Positions 1 to 6,634 of a stretch of DNA of 39,642 bases are shown piece by piece. A program made the translations under genes and the position numbers. This DNA is from CAZUVM01 sp964623885 (GTDB taxonomy: Bacteria > Verrucomicrobiota > Verrucomicrobiia > Limisphaerales > UBA8199), in the NCBI GenBank assembly GCA_964623885.1, contig CAZUVM010000128.1, positions 1 to 39,642 of the forward strand. Direction: 5' to 3'. The notes beneath the pieces were generated by a model. It was given only the letters and a program-made list of their open reading frames with translations, had not been told where the DNA came from and searched no databases. The number at the start of each line of letters is the position of its first letter. Position 1 is the stretch's first letter.

Positions 1-2
1 CA

Positions 3-278
3 AAACAGGTTCGAGCCGGTCTGGAGAAGAGAGCATTGATTGTCCGCCTGCGGCGGATCAAGGGGCAGATTGAGGGGCTGGAAAGGATGGTCGAGGCCGA
101 GGCGGACACGCCAGATGTGCTGATGCAGGTGGTTTCGGCGCGGCAAGCGCTGAAGTCGTTCAGCGAGGAGCTAATTGAATCGCATGTGCGCGAGTGCATC
201 GAGGGGGCGGCGGGGCTGGCGGAGGGGCGGCGCGAGATAAGGGCGCTGTTGGAGGTTTTGAAGCGGTACGCAACGTGA
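3..278 (+). CDS. CsoR/RcnR/FrmR-family (DUF156) metal- or aldehyde-responsive repressor, 5' end cut by window edge
   Basis: Small all-helical repressor of the CsoR/RcnR/FrmR family, which binds DNA as a tetramer and releases it on binding a metal or formaldehyde. The core RLRRIKGQIEGLERMV is the family signature. The frame is open to the left edge, and residues before the TTG at 36 (KQVRAGLEKRALI) still fit the family N-terminus, so the true start is probably outside the window. Counting from the TTG, the helix-2 His50 and Cys54 (SHVREC) are present, but the usual Cys in the preceding region (Y/D-C-x-D-V-L) is Thr25 (DTPDVL). A standard Cu(I) or formaldehyde site is therefore incomplete and the ligand is uncertain. 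The stop is 7 nt before mgtA, suggesting co-transcription and control of that pump. The family call is secure; the effector is unknown. Confidence 0.88.
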   Translation, partial: KQVRAGLEKRALIVRLRRIKGQIEGLERMVEAEADTPDVLMQVVSARQALKSFSEELIESHVRECIEGAAGLAEGRREIRALLEVLKRYAT

Positions 279-285
279 GGGTGTT

Positions 286-2937
286 ATGGCTGTGGTCAAG
301 GAACCCAATGGCGACCGCGCGGCGGAGCTGGTCCGCGATGCCGCGATCAAGGATGCGGGGGAGATTCTCCAGCGGCTGGGGAGTTCAGCGAACGGGTTAA
401 GCGACGAAGAGGCGGGGGAGCGGTTAGAGGTCTTCGGAGCGAACGAGGTCGCCCAGGAACGCGGGCATAGCTGGCTGGAACGGATCTGGGTGGCATCGCG
501 CAACCCGCTGGTAATCCTGCTGACGCTGGTGGCGACGGTGTCCTTCGCTACAGGCGACTTTCGGGCGGGTATCGTGATGCTGCTCATGGTGGTTCTGGGC
601 GTGGCGCTGCGGTTCATTCAGGAAACGAAGGCTGACAACGCAGCGGCGAAGCTCAAGGCGATGATCAGCGTCACGGCGACGGTGGTGCGGAACGGACAGG
701 CGAGGGAGATTCCGCTGCGGGAACTGGTGCCGGGGGATGTGGTGAAGTTGTCTTCGGGGGACATGATTCCGGGCGACGTGCGGCTGATGTCGGCAAAAGA
801 CCTGTTCGTCATCCAGGCGACGCTGACCGGAGAATCGCTGCCGGTGGAAAAGACCGACGCGCCGGATGCGCGAGAGAAGGTTTCGGCCATCGAGCGGAGC
901 AATTTGTGCTTCCTCGGCACGAGCGTGGAGAGCGGCGCGGCCACGGCGGTTACTATAGCGACAGGGGCGCAGACCTATTTCGGGAAGGTGGCACGCAGCG
1001 TGGCCGGGCAGCAGGCGGAGACGGCCTTCGATAAAGGGGTGAAGAGGTTCACCTGGCTGATGATTCGGTTCATATTGGTCATGGTGCCGCTGGTGTTCCT
1101 GATCAACGGGGTGACGAAGCACGACTGGAAGGAGGCGTTTTTCTTCGCCTTGGCGGTGGCGGTGGGCCTGACGCCGGAAATGCTGCCGATGATTGTGTCG
1201 GTGTGCCTATCGAAGGGCGCCCTGGCGATGTCGAAGAAGAAGGTGATCGTCAAAAAGCTGAACTCGATTCAGAACTTTGGGGCGATGGATGTGCTCTGCA
1301 CGGACAAGACGGGGACGCTGACGATTGACCGGGTGATTCTGGAACTGCACGTGGACGTGTTCAAGAACGAGAGCCAGGAGGTTTTGAGAGACGCGTATGT
1401 GATCAGCCACTTTCAGACCGGGCTAAAGAACGTGCTGGACCGGGCGGTGCTGGCCCACAAAGACGTGCATAAGGAGCTGGGGGTGGAGAAATACAACAAG
1501 GTGGATGAACTGCCGTTCGACTTTTCGCGGCGGATGATGTCGGTGGCGGTTGAGCTGCCGAACGGCGAGCGGCAACTGATTACGAAGGGGGCGCCGGAGT
1601 CGGTCTTCGCGAAATGTACACAATTTGAGAGCAAGGGCGAGACGTTCCCGATGGACCCGCTTTTCGTGGGTGACCTGCTTCAGCAGGTGAACGAGTTAAG
1701 CGAGGACGGATTCCGGGTGCTGGCCGTGGCGACCAGGAAGTTGGACAAGCGAGCAGCGTATTCAAAGGCCGACGAGTGCGAGTTGGTGTTGACCGGTTAT
1801 CTGGCATTCCTCGACCCGCCGAAGGATTCCGCCATCAAAGCCATTGCGGCGCTGAGGCAGCATGGCGTGACGGTGAAGGTTTTGACGGGGGACAATGACC
1901 TTGTGACCCGGAAGGTGTGCAGCGAGGTGGGCATCCACGCGGAGAGGGTCGTGTTAGGCCGGGAGGTCGAGGGGATGTCGGACGCACAGTTATCCGAGGC
2001 TGTGGATGCGGCCGATGTGTTCGCGCGGTTATCGCCAGCGCACAAGCAGCGGATCGTGAAGGCGCTGCAAGCCAAGGGCCACGTGGTGGGTTTCATGGGG
2101 GACGGCATCAATGATGCGCCGGCATTGCGCGCGGCGGACGTGGGGATCTCGGTGGACAACGCGGTGGACATCGCCAAGGAATCGGCGGACATGATTCTGC
2201 TGGAAAAGAGCCTCTTGGTGCTGGAAGAGGGCGTGCTGGAAGGGCGGAAGGTATTCGTCAACATCCTGAAGTACATTCGGATGGGCGCGAGTTCGAACTT
2301 CGGGAACATGTTCAGCGTGATTGGCGCAAGCGCCTGGCTGCCTTATGTGCCGATGGCTCCCATCCAGGTCCTGACGAACAACCTGCTTTACGATTTTTCG
2401 CAGGTGCCGATTCCGACGGACAACGTGGGAGCGAACCAGACATTGAAGCCGCGGCCGTGGAGGATGGGGGAGATCGGGAAGTTCATCGTGTTCATCGGGC
2501 CAATCAGCTCGATCTTCGATTACACGACGTACGCGATGATGTGGTTCATTTTCAAGTGCAGCAACCTGGGGCTGGTGCCGCCAGCGAGTGTGGCAGGGCG
2601 ATTTGCAGGCGCCGCGGCGCCCAATGACACCTACGCGGCGGCGTTGTTTCACACGGGGTGGTTCGTGGAGTCGCTAATGACCCAGACACTCATCGTCCAC
2701 GTGATTCGGACGAACCTGATTCCATTCGTTCAATCCCGGGCGAGCTGGCAGCTCACGATGACGACGCTGGCGATAATGGCCTTCGGGGCGTATCTGCCGT
2801 TTTCGCCCCTGGCTGCGTTCCTGGGGTTTGTGCCGCTACCGCCGCTGTTCTGGCTACTGCTGCTGGTGACGCTGGTTTGCTACGTGGCGCTGACGCAAGT
2901 GGTGAAGGCTTGGCTGTTGAAAAAGTCGTGGATTTAG
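286..2937 (+). CDS. mgtA: Magnesium-translocating P-type ATPase (MgtA type, P3B)
   Basis: Inner-membrane P-type ATPase expected to import Mg2+ at the cost of ATP. At 883 residues it is close to E. coli MgtA (898). Visible motifs are actuator TGES at 181-184, the phosphorylation site DKTGTLT with Asp340, GDND in the nucleotide-binding region, and the hinge GDGINDAP from about residue 605. The segment PEMLPMIVSVCLSKGA before the phosphorylation domain is typical of MgtA/MgtB. Hydrophobic helices lie at about 60-110, 255-300 and in the C-terminal third. The ATG at 286 follows the repressor stop by 7 nt, with a GAGGG ribosome-binding sequence inside the repressor end, so the two are probably one operon. 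Enterobacterial mgtA is controlled by PhoPQ and its leader, so a linked CsoR-like regulator is unusual. Confidence 0.95.
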   Translation: MAVVKEPNGDRAAELVRDAAIKDAGEILQRLGSSANGLSDEEAGERLEVFGANEVAQERGHSWLERIWVASRNPLVILLTLVATVSFATGDFRAGIVMLLMVVLGVALRFIQETKADNAAAKLKAMISVTATVVRNGQAREIPLRELVPGDVVKLSSGDMIPGDVRLMSAKDLFVIQATLTGESLPVEKTDAPDAREKVSAIERSNLCFLGTSVESGAATAVTIATGAQTYFGKVARSVAGQQAETAFDKGVKRFTWLMIRFILVMVPLVFLINGVTKHDWKEAFFFALAVAVGLTPEMLPMIVSVCLSKGALAMSKKKVIVKKLNSIQNFGAMDVLCTDKTGTLTIDRVILELHVDVFKNESQEVLRDAYVISHFQTGLKNVLDRAVLAHKDVHKELGVEKYNKVDELPFDFSRRMMSVAVELPNGERQLITKGAPESVFAKCTQFESKGETFPMDPLFVGDLLQQVNELSEDGFRVLAVATRKLDKRAAYSKADECELVLTGYLAFLDPPKDSAIKAIAALRQHGVTVKVLTGDNDLVTRKVCSEVGIHAERVVLGREVEGMSDAQLSEAVDAADVFARLSPAHKQRIVKALQAKGHVVGFMGDGINDAPALRAADVGISVDNAVDIAKESADMILLEKSLLVLEEGVLEGRKVFVNILKYIRMGASSNFGNMFSVIGASAWLPYVPMAPIQVLTNNLLYDFSQVPIPTDNVGANQTLKPRPWRMGEIGKFIVFIGPISSIFDYTTYAMMWFIFKCSNLGLVPPASVAGRFAGAAAPNDTYAAALFHTGWFVESLMTQTLIVHVIRTNLIPFVQSRASWQLTMTTLAIMAFGAYLPFSPLAAFLGFVPLPPLFWLLLLVTLVCYVALTQVVKAWLLKKSWI

Positions 2938-3021
2938 TTAAGTGGCGGAGGGCTGTAGAGGCTGTAAGTCGATACCGCTGTAGGCAGTGGATTAAGGGCT
3001 GGGGAACTTTCCCAAACAACA

Positions 3022-3597
3022 GTGAGTCCCATCACCCACTTTTTCATTGGTTGGGGTCTGGCAAATTCCGTGCCATCGCTCGACAAACGCGAACGCGCAC
3101 TCGTGACCTGGGCCAGCGTCGTGCCCGACCTCGATGGCTTGGGAATTATCGCAGACCGGCTAACCCGGAACTCAGCACATTCGTCGAACTGGTGGGGCGA
3201 GTATCACCATACCCTTTGCCATAATTTAGGGTTCGCAATCGTCGTCGCCATAATGGGGGCGGTTCTGGCCAGGCTAAGGCTGAAGACCACGATCCTGGTA
3301 TTCATTAGCTTTCATCTCCATCTGGTTGGGGGCTTGGTTGGCGCTCGCGATCCGGATGGGGAGCAATGGCCGATTCCGTATTCTTTGCCGTTTTCAACGT
3401 GCCTGCACTTGGTTTGGTCAGGACAGTGGGCACTCAACGCTTGGCCAAACATGGTAATCACTGCAGTCCTGATCGGCTTCGCAGTGATGTGGGCACGCCA
3501 CCGTGGCTTTTCTCTTCTTGAAATGATTTCCACAAAAGTCGATGCGGGCTTTGTTCGTGCCATGCGATGCCGCTTTCCGTTGCGAGCGGCCAATTGA
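3022..3597 (+). CDS. YdjM/DUF457-like membrane-bound metal-dependent hydrolase
   Basis: Predicted integral membrane hydrolase of the YdjM/DUF457 group. The 191-residue product begins MSPITHFFIGW, with His6 in the conserved N-terminal T-H position. It has a PDLDG motif (Asp36, Asp38), a His cluster H62-H63-H67 (EYHHTLCHN), and a second polar cluster HLHLVGG...RDPDG around 98-112. Hydrophobic helices lie near 70-85, 90-107 and 140-158. Start is GTG at 3022. No substrate can be named. It is the first gene of an AT-richer stretch between mgtA and tRNA-His that otherwise holds only broken genes, so it may be the surviving intact gene of a transferred segment. It overlaps the longest open frame of the next (broken) gene, but the likely start of that gene is at 3609, after this stop. 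Confidence 0.75.
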   Translation: MSPITHFFIGWGLANSVPSLDKRERALVTWASVVPDLDGLGIIADRLTRNSAHSSNWWGEYHHTLCHNLGFAIVVAIMGAVLARLRLKTTILVFISFHLHLVGGLVGARDPDGEQWPIPYSLPFSTCLHLVWSGQWALNAWPNMVITAVLIGFAVMWARHRGFSLLEMISTKVDAGFVRAMRCRFPLRAAN

Positions 3598-3608
3598 CCA
3601 ATAAACTG

Positions 3609-4475
3609 ATGGACAGGTTTTTGACCTGGGCAGAGAGCGTTCAAATAGCAATGAACAGCCACGAAAATCTGGGAGTTTTGAAATTCCTTTGGGCCAAAGA
3701 CCCAAACGGCAAGTGGCTGATTTGCGCCCTGAAGGGCTTGACCCTCAAACCGCGAGCAGGCTCTGAACCGGATTTCTTTACGTTCGAGAGCACGATGGAA
3801 ATGCTTACCGACCGGCCATTGATCGGCAACCGATACGGATGGCTCACGTCCTTCGGGAAAACGGATTTTCTGGTCAAGCAAAGCATCGTTCCTGTCGTTT
3901 CCTGGTTCGAAGGCGACGCCTTTATTAGATGCATTGGAACGGCGTTCATCGTTAGTTCCACCGGCTTCCTGATAACCGCCTGTCACGTTCTTCTGGATCC
4001 TTACGACCAGAAGACCGCGAAATACGTGAAGAGCGACAATAGCATCAGATTTGCCGAAGGCATGCGGTTTGGCGTTTTGATCCCGGTGAGCCCTGCAACG
4101 GGGTCAGCAGGCCACTTCTTTTTCCAATTCAAGGATTGCCGGTATTGGGGTCAGTGGAAGGAGAGCCCAATGTTACACGAGGAGCCAAGGCTGGAAATGC
4201 TCACGGACATCGCTGTATGCAAGATTTCGTTACTACATGATGACTCTGGGGCTTTCGTTGAACGGCTTTAAAAGGGGTGAGCAGGCAATCGCCATCGGCT
4301 ATGCAGAAATGAACCACATTCCCATCGAAATTCGGGACGGCGTGCCGGTTGTGCCTGAATTTCAGCAGGATCTCTATGTTTCTGTAGGCTCGGTTAGCGA
4401 GGTCTACCCGGAAAACCACTTACGGAAGGAAGTCCCGACGCCCGGCCCATGTTTCGCATTTCAAGCGAAAGTGCC
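3609..4475 (+). pseudogene. Trypsin-like serine protease remnant, frameshifted and truncated
   Basis: A trypsin-like domain is recognisable from GTAFIVSSTGFLITACHV, with the catalytic His in TACH, followed by LTDIAV with the probable catalytic Asp. The first frame ends at 4271, but homology-like sequence continues in the +1 frame from about 4237 (LSLNGFKRGEQAIAIGYAEM) through TPGPCFAFQAKVPG near 4475. A single frameshift near 4237-4250 therefore splits the gene. Proteases of this type usually have a G-x-S-G-G/S-P Ser motif just after a K-V/I-P-G-like strand. Here the frame runs into unrelated sequence and no Ser motif is visible. Start ATG 3609 is preferred over 3567 because it avoids overlapping the upstream gene. 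The product should be inactive. Confidence is good for the family and moderate for the exact break. Confidence 0.65.
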
Positions 4476-4477
4476 TG

Positions 4478-4672
4478 GCTTCCACTCGGCATATCGACGG
4501 ATTATTGATCTGCTCGGGCGATGGCGACTTGGGCGTGACAATCGCTCGGGGAATCAAGAGAATCCAGCCGCGCACGAGGATTTACACCCTTGCCGTCCCG
4601 GGAACCAGAAGTCGCCGACTGAAGCAACGAACTGATTTGTTTGATGGGGCGATATTCTATGCGGCGCCGCCA
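4478..4672 (+). pseudogene. NYN-domain (LabA/DUF88-like PIN-fold nuclease) C-terminal fragment
   Basis: In a frame different from its flanks the sequence reads LLICSGDGDLGVTIARGI and then a P-G-x-R-S-x-x-L-K segment and TDLFDGAIF. The order SGD-x-D-L, a P-rich strand, S/R-x-x-L-K and a terminal D-x-F resembles the C-terminal half of NYN/DUF88 nucleases, in which the SGDxD aspartates help bind the metal. The N-terminal half is missing and the frame joins the protease remnant directly upstream at about 4475. It looks like a deletion junction between two unrelated decayed genes. The family call rests on motif resemblance only. Confidence 0.4.
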
Positions 4673-4680
4673 AGCCGGGT

Positions 4681-5229
4681 TTGGGCACGCTTTTGCAAAT
4701 GTCTATCGCTGCTGGTGTGCCAGCAGTGCACATCCTCGAAAAGCCATTCGACACCAACTTCATGCAGAGCAGGAATTCTAGTCGTCGTTCATTTCCTAGA
4801 AAATTCTGTCGCACTTACGACTGGCCGAAGTTGGCTCAAGAGCTGGGTCAACTCAATCAGGCCGAGGGAAACGCCGTTTCGCTAAACAGTTTCTGTAAAC
4901 GCCAAGGGTGTGATCCCGGATACGTCGCGAAGCGCCTCTCGCATTCGGCTAGGCCAATTATTGCCAAATTCCGGAATTTGACTGCCAAGCGACACCAAGC
5001 CCGTTTGGACCGGGAAGAAGCCGAATTGCGCTCCGCGGTGAACACATTTCTGCAAGGCGGGCAGTGGCCTAGTTTTCGGCGGATCAGACGCAAACTGGGG
5101 AAACCAGGAGTTTTGCGGAATCCTCGATTGATCATAATTCGTAAGCAAATGCTCGGGTTGACAAGCTCACCTCAGAATATTCAATCTTGGAACGGAAGTT
5201 TGGCCGGTAGTCGTCACTCAGAACCTTAA
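4681..5229 (+). pseudogene. TniQ/TnsD-like C-terminal remnant
   Basis: From about residue 47 of this frame (DWPKLAQELGQL) the layout matches the C-terminal part of TniQ/TnsD-type transposition target-selection proteins: a helix-turn-helix-like block (SLNSFCKRQGCDPGYVAKRL), a basic helix rich in Arg/Lys/Glu, then T-F-L-Q-G-G-Q-W-P-S-F-R-R-I-R-R-K and K-P-G-V-L-R-N. TniQ proteins have an equivalent 'G-x-Y/W-P-S-x-R-x-V ... P-G-L-L-R' ending. The N-terminal zinc-finger domain of TniQ/TnsD is not present. The first 45 residues, from a TTG at 4681, show no TniQ character, so the gene is truncated. No transposase (TnsA/B/C) or transposon ends are visible nearby. Confidence 0.5.
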
Positions 5230-5285
5230 CTCCACGCCCGGAAAGCCGGGACCCAAAGTTTGGCCAGCGGGGTTTGGGAAGCAAA

Positions 5286-5305
5286 GTCTGGCAAAATGGC
5301 CAGAC
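5286..5305 (-). terminator. Hairpin downstream of tRNA-His
   Basis: Perfect 7-bp inverted repeat GTCTGGC / GCCAGAC with a 6-nt loop. Read on the minus strand it is followed by TTTGCTT and lies about 40 nt beyond the 3' end of tRNA-His. It is a plausible factor-independent terminator for that gene, with a short T-run. The surrounding 5230-5346 holds no gene. Confidence 0.45.
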
Positions 5306-5346
5306 ATCGGGTTAAAGGACACGCGCTCAGGATTCAGAGGAGGAGG

Positions 5347-5425
5347 TGGGGTGGTCGACGGGATTTGAACCCGCGACAGCCAGATCCACAATCTGGGGCT
5401 CTAACCAGGCTGAGCTACGACCACC
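5347..5425 (-). tRNA. tRNA-His (anticodon GTG)
   Basis: The minus strand folds as a full cloverleaf. The acceptor stem is GTGGTCG / CGACCAC with an extra 5' G (G-1) at 5425 opposite discriminator C73, the hallmark of tRNA-His. The D-arm is GCTC..GAGC, and the anticodon stem CCAGA / TCTGG encloses TTGTGGA, giving anticodon GTG. The T-arm is GCGGGTTCAAATCCCGT. The 3' CCA is encoded (5347-5349). The gene's 3' end faces the decayed island at 2938-5346, the usual side for integration next to tRNA genes. Confidence 0.97.
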
Positions 5426-5438
5426 GGACCAGGGAAAT

Positions 5439-5467
5439 AACGTAAGTTTTTGGCGGAAGAGAGTCAA
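5439..5467 (-). promoter_or_regulatory. Candidate sigma-70 promoter of tRNA-His
   Basis: On the minus strand TTGACT (5462-5467) and TACGTT (5439-5444) are separated by 17 nt, and the -10-like box ends 13 nt before G-1 of tRNA-His. The -35 matches 5 of 6 consensus bases and the -10 only 3 of 6. Position supports it more than sequence does. Confidence 0.35.
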
Positions 5468-5527
5468 GCTGAGGGGGGCGGCGTGCAATTGCCTTTACCC
5501 CGGCGCTTGATGACATAGACTGCGGCT

Positions 5528-6634
5528 GTGGTTAAGTTGGAGAACAGCAAGATTTTTGGGCAACTCAAGGGGAAAGAAACGGCGGCGCTGTATCGGGTAG
5601 CGCGCGAGCAAACCTATTCCCCAGGCCAGGAGATTTTCAAAGAAGGCGACGCAGGAGACAACTTGTATGTTGTTAAAGACGGGCTGGTGGAAATTTCGGT
5701 CCAGGTGGGTCAAAAGGCGCGGCACGTGTTTTCACAGGTTGAGCCCGGCGATTTTTTTGGCGAGATGGCGGTGATCGAGGACAAGCCCCGTTCGGCCTGC
5801 GCGGTGGCGCGGAAGGAAACGGTGGCCTATGTGATTCCGCGCGCGGAGGTAATGAGATTGGTGGACCATTCTCCACAACTGGCGCTGGCCTTTCTCAGAG
5901 AGATCAGCCGCCGGTTGCGGGATTTCGATCACCTGTACCTGCGGCAAGTGCTGCAAGCGGAGCGGCTGGCGGTGGTGGGGCGTTTTGCGCGGTCGATCGT
6001 GCACGATTTAAAGAATCCGCTCAACATCATCGGCCTGGCGGCTGAGATGATCAGCATGGAGCACACCGATGCCACAGCGCGGGAGATGGCGGTGGACAAC
6101 ATCCGTCAGCAGGTTGAGCGGATTAGCGATTTGGTGGGCGAGATTCTGGACTTCACACAGAGCACGCCGCCGGAATTGATTCTGCCGCCGGTGGATTTCA
6201 AGCAATTCGTATCGGAAGTGCTGGAACAGGCGCGGGCGGAAGGAGCTTTGAGAGGGGTTACAATCGAACTGGAAAGCGAACCACCGCAGATTTCGTTGTT
6301 GTTCAATCCCAAACGGCTGCGCCGGGTATTCGCGAATTTGATCCTGAACGCCACGGACGCGATGCCGGACGGCGGACGAATTCTGTTTCGATTCGAGGCG
6401 CGAGACGGGGAAGTTGTGACGGAAATCGAAGACAGCGGCCCAGGAATAGCACCGGAAATGAGCGGTCAGTTGTTCGAGGCATTTGCCACCTACGGCAAAG
6501 CGAACGGGACAGGCCTTGGGCTTTCGATCTGCAAAAAGGTACTGGAAGATCATCACGGCTGGATCAGCACGCGCAGCGAGCCTGGTCGGGGGGCAATTTT
6601 CGTGTTTGGCCTGCCCAAGCCCAAGCAACGATGA
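5528..6634 (+). CDS. Cyclic-nucleotide-binding-domain sensor histidine kinase
   Basis: Soluble 368-residue sensor kinase with no membrane segment. Residues about 10-130 form a CRP-like cyclic-nucleotide-binding domain with the phosphate-binding cassette FGEMAVIEDKPRSA. Glu79 and Arg88, the residues that hold the cyclic nucleotide in this fold, are kept. A HisKA domain follows, with VHDLKNPL and phospho-acceptor His159, then a HATPase with an N-box (LILNATDAM), G1 box (EDSGPGIAPE) and G2 box (GTGLGLSI). There is no receiver or output domain, so a partner regulator must be encoded elsewhere. Start GTG at 5528 gives a normal N-terminus. Its TGA overlaps the ATG of mutL (ATGA), so the two are probably translationally coupled. 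Ligand (cAMP, cGMP or other) is unknown. Confidence 0.9.
   Translation: MVKLENSKIFGQLKGKETAALYRVAREQTYSPGQEIFKEGDAGDNLYVVKDGLVEISVQVGQKARHVFSQVEPGDFFGEMAVIEDKPRSACAVARKETVAYVIPRAEVMRLVDHSPQLALAFLREISRRLRDFDHLYLRQVLQAERLAVVGRFARSIVHDLKNPLNIIGLAAEMISMEHTDATAREMAVDNIRQQVERISDLVGEILDFTQSTPPELILPPVDFKQFVSEVLEQARAEGALRGVTIELESEPPQISLLFNPKRLRRVFANLILNATDAMPDGGRILFRFEARDGEVVTEIEDSGPGIAPEMSGQLFEAFATYGKANGTGLGLSICKKVLEDHHGWISTRSEPGRGAIFVFGLPKPKQR

Noticed and set aside
2938..3021. Possible duplicated tRNA-His 3' end (attachment site) at the far end of the island
   Set aside because: No clear match to the last 20 bases of the tRNA is visible there by eye; a search would be needed.
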